Shown: one piece after another, positions 1-11,276 of the stretch | Numbering within the stretch: position 1 is the first letter of the stretch | How the letters are laid out: every line of letters begins with the position of its first letter | Assembly (NCBI GenBank): GCA_026119855.1 | Contig: JAOWBW010001594.1 | Coordinates: 146,501 to 210,500, forward strand | Length of the DNA: 64,000 bases | Direction of reading: 5' to 3' | Source of the DNA: Campanula takesimana | Lineage: Eukaryota; Streptophyta; Magnoliopsida; Asterales; Campanulaceae | Position numbers and translations under genes: made by a program | Notes under the pieces: generated by a model | What the model was told of the DNA's origin: nothing | The model's database searches: none | What the model saw: the letters and a program-made list of their open reading frames with translations, nothing else

Positions 1-246
1 CACCAATAGTAGCAAGACCCGCATAAGCGGGGCGGAGTGGGTGTTTAAGTACTTCCCACTCCGTCACCTAACCCCCGAACCCTTCTCTCCCGAATCTCTG
101 GTTTTGTACATAAATTAGGCCATTTCTAGGTTTTTCTTATGTTCCTTTAAAAACATAGGTGGCGACTCTAAACAATCTAAAATAAGTTAGACATCCTAGG
201 ATAATTCACCGCTCTAGCCAAGTTGTGGTTTCCCGGGGTATCTACA
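1..246 (+). repeat. Ogre-like LTR, 3' end fragment
   Basis: The segment is the reverse complement of the start of the LTR copy at 3751-5018: same ACTCCGTCACCTAACCCCCG block, same GGTGGCGACTC block, and the terminal GGGGTATCTACA at 235-246. The TG...CA family orientation was fixed from the PBS beside the 3751 copy, so this fragment ends on the plus strand. No PBS follows at 247, so it is either a 3' LTR of an element to the left of the window or a rearranged end. Confidence 0.75.
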
Positions 247-1937
247 CTAGGGTGTCACCATTTGTTGAGCAAAGCAAGGGTGACTCATCCTCGTGCGAGG
301 GAACAAACATGAAAGAACATGGCAAGAGCTACTCCATTTCTCGGGAGTCTTTCGGCGTACTTTAGAAGCACATACTTGAAGAAGCTTTGAAAACTGAGAC
401 ACATGTTGTTGCTATTTGCTGCCCAAGCCAATTGACTAGCTAGGGATTATTTATGCAACCTCGTGCCTTTTTATGATGGGCTCGTTATCGGATGGGTCTT
501 GGTTACCACGGGCCTTCTTTTCATGAACCAAAAAATGCACACTGCTGGAGAATGATGCCGATAACCCAAGACAACTTTTGATGGTGCCATATCTTGTCGA
601 GCCTTTTGCAATCCCAAAGTTGACTCGGTGGGGAATTGACTTGCTGAGGAGATCCATTGTAGAGCTTGTGCAGTTGTCTTCCTTAGAGGCCGGAGATCTC
701 CATTTCTCTTTCCCTTCTCTCTCTCACTCTCTCATTGTTTTTATGACGCACCTTGTTTTTTGCCTAGACCGCCCTTTCGAGTTTTCAATCTAGCGGGCAT
801 CTCTTTTGCGTCTTCTTTTTTTGTTTTTGACTCGATTAATGAGGAAGTGTGCATTGACTCTGGCTGAGGAGATAAGACATGTGATTTTGCGGTGAAGACC
901 TCTTGTCACTAAAGATGAGTGACATTGACTCGACTAGGGAAGTGTCCCCTAGTATTGACTTTGTATATATTTGTTGAATGACTCACAAAGGCAAGTAAGT
1001 CATTAATAGAGAAGAGAAGGAAAGCCCCAATTTGATTGCAAGAAATTGAGAGTATGCAGAAAGAATAGAAGCCCTAGATTCGATAAGGAACGGAAAGTGA
1101 TTCCAAATCTAGGAAAGTTGTTCAATCTTGAGGTGATTAATTCATTGGCAAATGAGTCGTACAAAGATGTCTTGACAAGTTCGAGATGAAGGCCGATCAC
1201 CATAACGTGCTAGGGCTAAACATATCTTATTTCTTGCATGAGACCGGACCCGAAGGTTGCCTACGTTCCTCCAGTGTAGAGGCTCAGGTCACCGTAGTTC
1301 TTGTGGATTCTCCATTCGCCGTGATGAATTGTTGCTTCATCGTGATTGTTGTCAATGTTGCTTCGTCCTTCGTTTGGTGGAATGATGTTGTTGTTGTGAA
1401 CTTCTTTGAATGAAGGAGGATTTTTTTTTTTTTTTTTTTTGTGCTCTAACTTTTGCCTAGGTTGATTTGAGGATTTCAACCTAGCGAGTTTTTTTTTTTT
1501 TTTTTTTTTTATATCCCCTTTTGAAAACATTGCTTCATGATCATTGCTCCACCTTTCTTTGTCTTGATTTCGTCGTTGTTGATGTCTTCGTTGTTGATGC
1601 CGTCGTTGATGTTTAGTCCCTAGGTGTTCAAGCGATGTCCTCCATTCCAAAACTTGTTTAGACATTTTTTCATCATTTTGCCAAGAATTAGATTGAACAA
1701 CTTGGAAGAATGTATGAGGACAAGAACGACTTTTATTTGATAATAAGACTCTACATTGAACATGGGACGAGAAGAAAAATTTAATGCACACTTAAGAGGA
1801 CTTTTGACTCTTTTTTTATTTTTTTTTATTTTTTATATATATCCTATTTCTAGGTAGAGAAAGAGAAACGGAGATTGTTGTTACAGTCCCCATTGTCGTT
1901 GTAGTGGCATGATCTCTTGTTAAAGCCCATTTCAAAT
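247..1937. other. Retroelement-derived non-coding stretch
   Basis: No convincing gene. The stretch shares three modules with 23460-23717 of the Ogre-like element downstream: a CCTAG...CTAGCG module at about 748-805, a GGTTGCCTACGTTCCTCC module at about 1252-1290, and a second CCTAG module at 1441-1490. Poly-T runs follow at 1422-1440 and 1489-1511. A 176-residue lysine/arginine-rich reading frame on the minus strand crosses both homopolymers and is probably not a gene. I infer this is the 3' region of an internally deleted Ogre-like element lacking pol. Confidence 0.5.
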
Positions 1938-2621
1938 CTAAGCCTCTTCCTTGATGAGTTCTTGCATGTTGCCATTCTCTAACTGTTGTTCTTCAACCAC
2001 GGTAAACTCACCATTGTCAATTGAATCTTGGATGATGTCGCGGAGGGAGAAGCAATCCTCGGTGAGATGACCGCTGCATTGGTGATAGTCACACCACTTG
2101 TGGTGGGCATGGTTGCGACGTAATGGTTGTGGTTGCTTGTACCCTTGGAGAGAAGAAATTTGTCCCTTTGCTTTGAGATCTTCATAGGCCTTGGTGACGG
2201 TCATACCTTGGAGGGAAGTGTACACACGGTCGTTGGTAGAACCTTTGTGACTTTTGAGAGGCGAGCCACTTGAACATGCCTTACCGTTGACCTTTGCCTT
2301 GTTGTTGGTGAACTCTCGTAAACGGGCCTTAAGTTTGGACACTTCTTCCTTGTGAATTTTCCTCTCGAGATCAAGACGGTCTTGCCACAAATCATCCTTG
2401 CGGCGGGCATCCTCGACAAGTCCATCCATTTGTTCCCCCATGGCTCTTATTATGTTGAAGAGCCTTTCGTTGGACTCGGAGATAATCTCACCCTTGTTGT
2501 TGTTGCCGTTGGAAGCAATTCGACCTATTGAGAGAACACGGTCGATCTTAGGTTGGCCCCACAAACACTTTTTGGATAAAATAAATTCACCCACAAACAA
2601 AGGACAAAGACTCAACCACAT
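1938..2621 (-). pseudogene. Ogre/Tat-type gag remnant (nucleocapsid part)
   Basis: A 227-codon open frame. Its central part is charged and helical (residues about 55-110, many E/K/R, coiled-coil-like). Near residue 175 it has WCDYHQCSGHLTEDCFSLRD, the modified zinc knuckle (C-x2-H then GH-x4-C) typical of Tat-lineage gag proteins just before the protease. The PBS and 5' LTR on the same strand lie about 1.1 kb upstream (3733-5018). No pol follows, so this is a deleted or non-autonomous copy. The N-terminal residues probably do not belong to the original gag. Lineage assignment is by motif only. Confidence 0.6.
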
Positions 2622-3732
2622 AAGAAAAATGACTCTTTTTTTTTTATTTATTTACAAAGTCGGAAGGACATAGTCTTTTTTTGGGGTTTCTAGAAAAATA
2701 GTGGAATCGTCACACTAGTATATAGACCATCTCGCGGTCCCATATACTCATCGGATTCCACCACGCTTGTGAATCCTACATGTGTCGGGATTAAACTAAA
2801 TTATTGTAGTAAATCATACATGCGGGGACGGATTTTTTATTTGCGTCCATTATGACCACTTGGGGACGGAGTTTTATTTCGTCCAAAACAACGAGTGGCA
2901 TGTGTGATTTGAAGACATTAGTTTAGGGAAATCTCAACACATGGAAACCGACTTGAGTCACGGAGTGTTAGACCCTAGACTAGAATTGTGTGGTTTGTGC
3001 TCGGCTTAAATATGAGGCTTAAAGGTCACTCCCGGCATGTAGTCGTGAACTACGCCACGGGCTGAGGTTTACCGCTTCGAAAGAGTCAAGGTCGAGTGGA
3101 GCTTGAAACTTCCTAGGACGGGCCTCGACGGATTTGGTGTTGGACTTGTGCGACTCGATAGTGAGTAGTTGATAAGAATTGTGCGCGTAGTGTGAGGTCT
3201 AACAAGTGACAAAATATATTTTTTTTCAAAAGAAAAATAAATAAAAGCAAATAAGCACATAATTTACAACTTTCGAATCACCCGTGTGACCGATAAAAAT
3301 GAACAGGAAATAAAAGTTGTTCTGTGTAGGCCCGGTGCCCACACACTGTCAAAACTGTCCATTCTGTTCACTGTCTCTGTTTCTGGGAAATGCCCAGAAG
3401 CGCACGCATTCAGAAGCCTACTCGGGAGGCGCGCGCGTTAGACTGAGAGAAGTGGAGGCGCCCGCTTCTGGGTAGTACCTGCAAATCAGCGGGTTCAAGG
3501 GATTGCCTTGACCCTAAATTATAGAACTTTTTCCCCTGCAGTAAACGTTAGCACAGAAACATGGAATTGAAGGACAAGATGGGAGGCGGGCGATTCTGGT
3601 AATTAGGGTCGGACGCGCGCGCGTTAGGCCAAGAAGGTCAGAGGCGCGCGCTTCCTACCCTTTTTACCAGAATGCCCAGAAAATAAAATAAAGAACACCA
3701 AAAATGAAAAACGCAAGTTTAACCCTCTATAT
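2622..3732 (-). other. Untranslated leader of the minus-strand Ogre-like element
   Basis: No coding region is seen between the PBS and the gag remnant. It holds two triplets of CG words: GCGCACGC/GCGCGCGCG/GCGCCCGC at 3400, 3429 and 3458, and GCGGGCG/CGCGCGCGCG/GCGCGCGC at 3586, 3614 and 3644. The surroundings are otherwise moderate in GC. Confidence 0.5.
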
Positions 3733-3750
3733 CCCCAGCAGAGTCGCCAC
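3733..3750 (-). promoter_or_regulatory. Primer-binding site (tRNA-Arg type)
   Basis: Read on the minus strand, TGGCGACTCTGCTGGGG follows one base after the LTR end at 3751. This is the sequence I associate with the tRNA-Arg type PBS of Ogre/Tat elements. It sets the orientation of all LTR copies of this family in the window. Confidence 0.7.
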
Positions 3751-5018
3751 TGTAGATACCCCGGGGGACCACGGCTTGGCTAGAGCGCGTGAATTACCTA
3801 GGATGTCTACTTGCTTTTAAGAGTCGCCACCTATGTTTTAGAGGAACATAAGAAAAACCTAAAAAGAGCCAATTTTATATACAAAACCAGAGATTCGGGA
3901 AAAGAAGGGTTCGGGGGTTAGGTGACGGAGTGGGAAGTACTTAAACACCCACTCCGCCCCGCTTACGCGGGTCTTGCTACTTTTGGTGTTCTAATGCTAA
4001 ATGTCCTTTAATTTATTGATATAAAAAATGTGCTAACAATGGAGATGAGAAGAAAAGGGGAAATAAAAAGAATGATTTTATTATTAATTTATGCTAAAAG
4101 ATTACATGTTGAATATGCTAAACAATTACATAAGAAATGGAATGGAATTTAATTTGTGTTTGGAATGTTGGAATGTAACCTTGACCAAACTTCAATAGTG
4201 AAGTGGCCTTTTGGTTGTATTCCTTTTCTGGAGATTGCATACTAGTAAGACATAAATAAAATAGAAAGAGAAAAGTTGTACCTTTAGAAAAGAGAACTTG
4301 AAACCTTGACTTGAAAGTGGTGTTGTTGTAGAGAAATGGTTGTGTAGAACTTTGTGTAGAGTTTTGTTGTTAAAACTCTTGTTGGGAGAATTTGTGTAGA
4401 GTTTGTGTAAAGAGAAAGTGTTCAAGGTCTAAAAATGAGGTCAAGGTCTAAAAATAAGGTCCCTTTCCAAGTAGGAGATGATGGTTTTTATAGGTAAATA
4501 AGAGGGAATGGTTGGAGGGAAATTGGTCAATCCATGTGAAATGGAATTGACCAATCAAGAAAAAGATAAATAAAAGAAATAAAAGAAAATCAAATAATAA
4601 TAAAATGAAATATTTTGTTTTTATGGAGAATGGCTAAGAATATGGGATTGGGAGGTTACAAATAAAAGCTAGTAAATGTTTATGATCAAGAAATATGTTT
4701 TTGACTAAGGAAGATGTTTGTAAATAAGAAAAGGGAGGGAAATAAGGTGCAATCCATTACTGCCAAAGTGGGAAACGCGCGAGTCCCGCTTTCAGGGCGA
4801 GACGCGCGCGCAGCCCACAAGATGTGCCGGAGGCGCGCGAGTCTAAAAATGACAGAATGGCAGAAAAGACTCAAAAGTTAATTCTGTTACGCAGTTTAGT
4901 CCAAAACTAACGGAATCAGTTAGGAACTTAATGGAAGTAACAGAAATTAACAAAAAAAAGTAAAGTAAAAACACTATGTATTCAATCGGGGTGAGAGGTC
5001 CAAGGCGGGGTGTCTACA
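3751..5018 (-). repeat. 5' LTR of Ogre-like Ty3/gypsy element
   Basis: On the plus strand it runs from TGTAGATACCCC to GGGGTGTCTACA, giving near-perfect 12-bp inverted ends and the TG...CA termini of an LTR, 1268 bp in all. Partial or complete relatives are at 1-246, 13771-14300 and 20511-21501. A triplet of CG words lies at 4776, 4803 and 4833. The right edge abuts gag sequence of another element at 5019, so the element inserted into, or recombined with, that element. Confidence 0.85.
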
Positions 5019-5021
5019 CCA

Positions 5022-6165
5022 ATGGCCAGCGGAGCTGAAGGTGCAACACCATCATCTACCTTGATGACGACCTCTGCAATGATGTCGTCTCCCTTGGATC
5101 CCGGTTCCTTCTAGTTTTCTCCGCTTAGCAATACTTCAGTTCCACCTTCTACTTTCAACATCTCAGGAACATCTACAGGGCCATCCTATACCAACAGCAC
5201 CATTGTGACATCTTCAGCGGATGTCAACCCCTTCGGTAACATCAATTCTAGTTTTCATTTGATAATACAACTTGTACTTCTAATCCTTTTGCAGGTACTT
5301 ATCTTGCAAATCAACTTCAAGAGTTAAGGAATATGGTCATGAACGTACCAGGGTCACACCTCCCATTCAGCAGGTCTCTCCAACATGCTACAGTCAGTCT
5401 CACTTCGTACCAGCTATTGCACATGCCGACATCCCCAAAGGATTCAACATTCCTTCCATGAAGTTCTTTGACGGAAGTACAGATCCTGAAGAGCACGTCG
5501 CCCACTACCAGGAAAAGATGGAGATCGTTCGCATACCGCTTCAGTACAGAGAAGCCTGTTTGTGTAAAGGCTTTGGATCAACCTTGATTGGACCAGCCCT
5601 GAAGTGGCTGATTCGTCAACCGCCAGGATCGATCGGGTCATACGCCCAGCTCATCAACATGTTCAACAATCAGTTCTCATGCAGCCGACAGTTTGAGAAG
5701 TTGACCAGTGGCCTCTACCGAATTGTCCAGCAGCCGTTCGAAGCATTGATGGACTATGTCAACAGATTCAATAAAAAAGTCCTAGAGATCCCTAATCTTG
5801 ACATGGCTACAGCAACAGAAGCTTTCAGGATGGGGTTGAAGAAAGATTCACCATTCTATGAAGATTTGGTGATGAATCCATGCAAGAGAATGGAAGATGT
5901 GCGCAACAGAGCTACAAGGTTCATCCGCCTGGAGGAAGATAAAGTTCAGCAAACAAAGGATTCTGGCAAGACGTCGACATATGACAACCCTGACAGAAGA
6001 ACAGAGACGTCTCACCAAAAGCAGAACCACAGATCCAGGCCATACCATAGAAAGGATTCTAACAAGATTCATTCTGTGGAAGATGAGGACCAAGAGGATG
6101 TTGACTGTCCTAAAATACTGATTATTGTTTTTCTGTTGATGTTGCAGGTATCCTATGTGCAATGA
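5022..6165 (+). pseudogene. gag polyprotein, Tat lineage (broken)
   Basis: Starts at ATG 5022 with a low-complexity Ser/Thr/Met-rich N-terminus, which meets a stop after about 30 codons. A frame change occurs before 5458. From 5458 the retrotransposon gag fold is clear (MKFFDGSTDPEEHVAHY near its start, then FNNQF and a long basic Arg/Lys/His tail). The zinc-knuckle part (WCAYHEDFGHLTEDC) lies downstream at about 6237-6281, after a further stop. It would form the capsid shell; here it is non-functional. Confidence 0.8.
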
Positions 6166-6217
6166 GCAACTTAGGGGACAAAGCAAGATGGCCGAGAAAG
6201 AATGACAAGCCAGCTAC

Positions 6218-6811
6218 TTGGAAGGACAAATAAAAGTGGTGTGCCTACCACGAGGATTTTGGACATCTCACAGAAGATTGCATCGCCTTGAGGAAGGAGC
6301 TGAGCTACTTACTGTCAAAAGGATATCTCAAGGAGATTCTGAGTCATCGGAAGAACAAAGCAGAAAGCAAAGAGAGCATTCCAGAAAGACCACCTTCTCC
6401 TCCACTGTGACTAAGGTAATCCAATTTATTAGTGGTGGTTCTGATATTTGTGGTACTTCTTACTCTGCAGCTAAGAGACATGCACACGAGTCCAAAGATG
6501 AAAAGCCTCAAAGAAGAGACAAGTCTTCACAGCTGACTTCTCAACATGTCATCTCCTTCGAAGAAGACGAAAGGGACAACGTATTGGACCCACATCATGA
6601 TGCATTGGTTATTGCTCTTCAGATAGCAAACTGCAAGGTCAGAAGGATTTTAGTAGATGGTGGCAGTTCGGTGAACCTTATCACTGTTGCAGCCCTGAAG
6701 GAGATGAATATTCCAATGATAGAGGTAGTCAAAAACTCTGCAGTACTAGTAGGCTTCAATGGTGAAACAAAGGATACAGCGGGAGAAATCAGGTTGCCAG
6801 TATATGTGTAA
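6218..6811 (+). pseudogene. gag C-terminus and aspartic protease
   Basis: The first residues contain the gag knuckle in a shifted frame. The C-terminal third carries the protease: ILVDGGSSVNLITV, with the catalytic Asp in the D-G-G form seen in Tat elements, followed by the flap and LVGFNGE. The frame stops at 6811, after which protease-like sequence (about 6830-6940) continues in another frame. Protease would cut the polyprotein. Confidence 0.7.
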
Positions 6812-7066
6812 GGTGTCAACTCCATGGAAAGATTTTGTGTAATAGACTGTGCAACAAGTTACAACGTGATATTGGGCAGACCTTGGATTCACTCCATGAA
6901 GGCAGTACCGTCTACTTACCATCAATGCGTTAAGATGTCGACACCCTGAGGAGTTGTGAAGATTTACAGTGTCCAGCAAATGGCGAAGGATTGCTACATG
7001 ACATCTATGAAAGCGACGTCATCCTCCCGGCAAGCATAGCAATTAAAGAAAAAAGCACGTCAAGTC

Positions 7067-8413
7067 TTGGAAGCAAGGGAACATGATGTAAAAGAAATAC
7101 TATTGGATCCCTCCAATCCAGATTTGAAGGTGCTAGTTGGCCATGATGTACCAGCAGAATTTGAAGAAGAATTGATTAATCTTTTAAAAGAAAGGGTTAA
7201 AAGCTTTGCATGGACACATGAAGACATAACGGGGATCAGCAAGGACATCATTACCCATAAGCTCAATATTGACCCTTCCTTTAAGCCGATGCAACAGAAA
7301 AGAAGAAAGTTTGCTCAAGAAAGGAACCAGATTATCCAGGAGGAAGTTGACAGGCTACTAAAAACGAAGATGATCAGAGAAGCGGAATATCTGAAGTGGT
7401 TGGCTAATGTTGTAGTGGTGGAAAAGAGGAACGGAAAATGGAGAGTTTGTGTCGACTTTACAGACCTAAACAAAGCATGTCCGAAGGACCCTTTTCCTCT
7501 TCCACATATCGACACCTTTGTAGACGCAACATTAGGACATGAGATCTTGACTTTCATGGACGCATCTTCAGCATTCCAGCAGATCTAGATGGAGCCTTCT
7601 GACCAAGAAGACACCGCCTTTATTACTCCTACAGGTATTTATTGTTATATTGCTATGCCATTTGGACTAAGAAATGCAGGTGCAACATATCAAAAGCTTG
7701 TCAACATGATGTTTAAAGACCAATTTGGGAAAACCATGGAGGTCTATATCGATGATATGGTGGTCAAATCAAAGAAAGCTGAGAACCATGTACGAGATCT
7801 TACCCAAGCTTTCGATATCCTGGACGCGTTCAACATGAAGCTAAATCCAACAAAGTGCAACTTCGGCATGAAGTCTGGAAAATTTTTAGGTTACATGGTG
7901 ACACAGAGAGGAATAGAGGCAAGACCAGAACAGATCACAGCGATCCTTAACCTGACGTCTCCCCGGACTGTCAAAGATGTTCAGAGATTGACAGGAAAAG
8001 TAGCAGCCCTCAACAGATTCATTTCAAAATCCTCAGAAAGGTGCAAGCCATTCTATGATATCTTGAAGAAGAATAGCAGATTCGAATGGACAGAATTGCA
8101 TGAAAAAGCCTTTCAGGAGCTCAAGCTGTACCTGTCAACATCTCCATTGCTGATCAGACCACAAGAAGGTCAACCCCTATATGTTTATTTGGCCGTCTCA
8201 GAAGTAGCTGTTAGCGCGGTCCTTGTACGAGAGCAAGATGCTAACCAACTTCCGATATACTATGTAAGTAAAACTCTTTTGGATGCGGAAACAAGGTACT
8301 CCCATCTAGAGAAATTAATTCTGGCTTTAATTACAGCTTCAATAAATTACGACATTATTTTGAAACTCATGTTATCTATATTCGTACTAATTATCCTATT
8401 AAGAATGTCATGA
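7067..8413 (+). pseudogene. Reverse transcriptase, Tat lineage
   Basis: All main RT blocks are visible: the entry segment (ITHKLNIDPSFKPMQQKRRK), VCVDFTDLNKACPKD, FMDASSAFQQI, MPFGLRNAGATYQ, and the catalytic YIDDM at about 7745-7759, then FLGYMV and the thumb. A TAG stop at 7586-7588 splits it. The 3' end (after about 8330) drifts into a shifted frame before RNase H. Confidence 0.85.
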
Positions 8414-9135
8414 GAAAGCCAGAGATGTCCGAAAGAATGGCAAAGTGGTCCGTACAACTGAGTACATATGACATCAGATATGAACCAAGAACAACTATAA
8501 AATCACAAGCACTTGCAGATTTTGTGGCAGATTTTAGTCCAAGTATGCAGCCAGAAGTAGAATTGGAAGTACAACAACTTCAAGGTTACGACATCCTGAA
8601 GTGGACACTATTCACAGATGGCGCATCTAACATGAGAGGAACAGGTTTGGGTATTGTCCTAAAATCACCACAAGGGGACATTATACCTCAGGCCATAAGT
8701 TGTGATTTTAAAGCCACCAACAATGAAGCGGAATACGAAGCCTTGATTGCAGGATTGACTATTGCTCTAGACCTCAACATCAAGGCAATTTAGGTATATT
8801 GTGACTCATTATTATTAGTTAATCATTTCAATGGTTCTTATGCAGCTAAGAATGCCAAGATGACATCATATCTAGGGATCGTGAAAATTTTAGCAAGCAA
8901 ATTCCAAAGCTTCTCCTTAGAGCAAGTACCTAGAGAAGAAAACACCCAAGCAGACTCCCTTGCTAACTTGGGATCAGCCTTCAGAAGCGCTTCTCAAACC
9001 AACATTCCTATCATACATGTCAATATCCCTACCGTGGATAAGCTAGAACTCTTCAGCATAGATGACGACATCCAGAAGGATCACGCTGACCAGACACACA
9101 TTTCCTGGACTGCTCCCATCATTAAGTATCTATAA
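8410..9135 (+). pseudogene. RNase H domain of Tat-lineage pol
   Basis: FTDGASNMRGTG gives the first catalytic Asp, NNEAEYEAL the Glu, YCDSLLLV the second Asp, and REENTQADSLANL the C-terminal part. In-frame stops occur at 8791-8793 (TAG just before YCDS, likely from CAG) and 9133-9135 (TAA). This is the second RNase H-like domain typical of Tat elements. Confidence 0.8.
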
Positions 9136-10334
9136 GACGGTACCATTCCGGCAGATGAAAAGTATGCTAGGGCATTCAGAGTAAGAAAGTCTAGATATCT
9201 TTTAATAGACAATGTGCTGTTTAAGAAATCTTTTGCAGGTCCATATTTGAGATGTTTGGAATCAGACAAAGCCAAAGAGGTTCTTAAAGAACTACATGAA
9301 GGAATTTGTGGCAACCATTCTGGAGGCAGAAGTTTGTACACCAAGGCTTTAAGGATGGGTTACTTTTGGCCTACAATGCGTCAAGATGCTGCTGAATATG
9401 CTAGAAAATGTGATTCGCGTCAGAAGCATGGCGATATCTTGCACCAACCAGCAGAAATGCTTCATCCTATTCTTTTACCTTGGCCATTTATGACATGGGG
9501 AATGGACATCGTGGGGAAATTGCCTAAAGAACCAGGAGGGAAAGTATTCATGCTCGCTATGACTGATTATTTTTCTAAATAGGTAGAAGCGGAAGCATAC
9601 GTCCAAGTCCGTGACAAAGAAGGCATCTCCTTTATCAAAAGAAACATCTTCAGTAGATTTGGTATTCCTTCAGAGATAATTTGTGATAATGGCTCCCAGT
9701 TCATCAGCAAGAGAACAACAGACTTCTTGGCTAGTTGGGGAATCAAGATGGTGACATCTTCGCCTGTGCACCCTCAAGCCAATGGACAAGCAGAGTCGAG
9801 CAACAAAATTATAATCAACAAAAAGAGGCTAGATCAGAAAAAAGGACGCTGGGCTGAGGAACTTCCATTCGTTTTATGGGCAGACAGGACCACACCAAAG
9901 AATGCAACTGGACATCACCATATTCCTTGGTATTTGGAGCAGAAGCCGTCATCCCTGCAGAAGTCGTCGTCCCAACAGCAAGATATGGGTTGTTGACATC
10001 TGAAGAGAACGACGTCAACCTATCTCATGATCTGGATACCATTGAAGAACTAAGGGACCTGGCAAGGATCAGGATGGCAGCCTATCAACAGAATATTGCA
10101 CGATCATATAACAAAAATTTCAGGATTAGAAGGTTTCAAGTTGGTGACTTGGTATTACGCAAAGTTTTCCAGAACACAAGAGAACTCAACTCTGGTAAAT
10201 TGGCTCCAAAATGGGAAGGTCCATACTTGATAGATGCAGAAGCAGGGAAAGGATCTTATTGGCTTTCTACTCCAGATGGCGTCAGGATCCCAAGAAGTTG
10301 GAACGCTATTCACCTCAAACTATACTTTATGTAA
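9136..10334 (+). pseudogene. Integrase of Tat-lineage pol
   Basis: The HHCC zinc domain lies at about 9296-9425; its last Cys is replaced by Arg (CDSR). The catalytic core has WGMDIVG (first Asp), CDNGSQF (second Asp) and QANGQAESSNK (Glu). A TAG replaces a Trp at 9580-9582, and a frameshift near 9900 moves the C-terminal part to the next frame. The pol ends at 10334 with the GPYLI...HLKLYF C-terminal block. Confidence 0.8.
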
Positions 10335-11276
10335 GTTGAAATGCTTTCATTTAAATCAACAAATCAGGTACGAATTTGCTTTTGTTTTATTTACTTTATG
10401 TCATTTTTTGATTATATTTTCCGAACCGTTACTAACTTAAGCATAGGAGGGGTGTTAGCTAAGCTAACACCCATCTCTAACATATTTTTATATTGCAAGG
10501 AAACTCAAGAAGTTTATTTAGGTCAAGACAACCAAATGTGCATGAACAAAACAATAGCACAATCAAGGTGTTGACATCTTCATACAAGTCGACTTCTTAT
10601 CAAGACAAATCAGGTATGGACCTATCTTTACTTTTTGAATGATTTTAGGATTGCATAAAGTTTTTCAAAATGGACCATACCACTTAAAGCATTTTCAATA
10701 TTTTATTATAAATTTAGATTTTTCAGATTAAACAAATAAGTTTTGAGATTGGCCATCTCATCTTAAGTTCAAGGTATTCAAATCCCTTCAAAGGTTTTAA
10801 AGAAATTGCTTTCTTTCGTCTTATACACCTTCGCCTGGAGCGCACGATATTAATATTGATTAAAGTGTGGACTGGGCACGTATGTTTATATGTACGCACC
10901 CCTCAGTCCCACTTAGTCGAATATTAATCTTAAGCTATGATCAATTGGTTATAACATTTACATGTTATCTAAGAACAAAGGGTACTTGGCATAACGTGTC
11001 AATCATAGATTATGCAAAGGATTTAAACATCCTACGCACGAAGGCAACGCAGTTTAGAAACCTAAAACCCATTCCATTCATTGAAAATCTACCATTTACT
11101 TAGCCTATCTTTGTCCATCAAAACCACTAAGAAAACCTACAAAATATGGAACCAACCCCACACTTTGATAAAATAAATTGTTTTAGCCCTTATGGACCAT
11201 TACAAACCAAACAAAAACCATGAAATTGTCTTTACAACCTTCCTGGGACGCAACCCGATAAAACTTAAAAACTACC
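10335..11276 (+). other. Spacer between pol and antisense ORF
   Basis: AT-rich; no coding region, RNA gene or repeat recognised. It is part of the Tat element's long 3' untranslated region. Confidence 0.5.

Noticed and set aside
1261..1791. 176-residue basic minus-strand ORF
   Set aside because: Crosses two poly-T runs and a GTTGTTGATG simple repeat; the Lys and Arg-His-Gln runs are products of low-complexity DNA.
7586..9582. Stop codons in Tat pol as a sign of C-to-T (methylation or RIP-like) decay
   Set aside because: Two of four fit C-to-T or G-to-A clearly, but the SIRE-like pol stops include likely transversions; the sample is too small.
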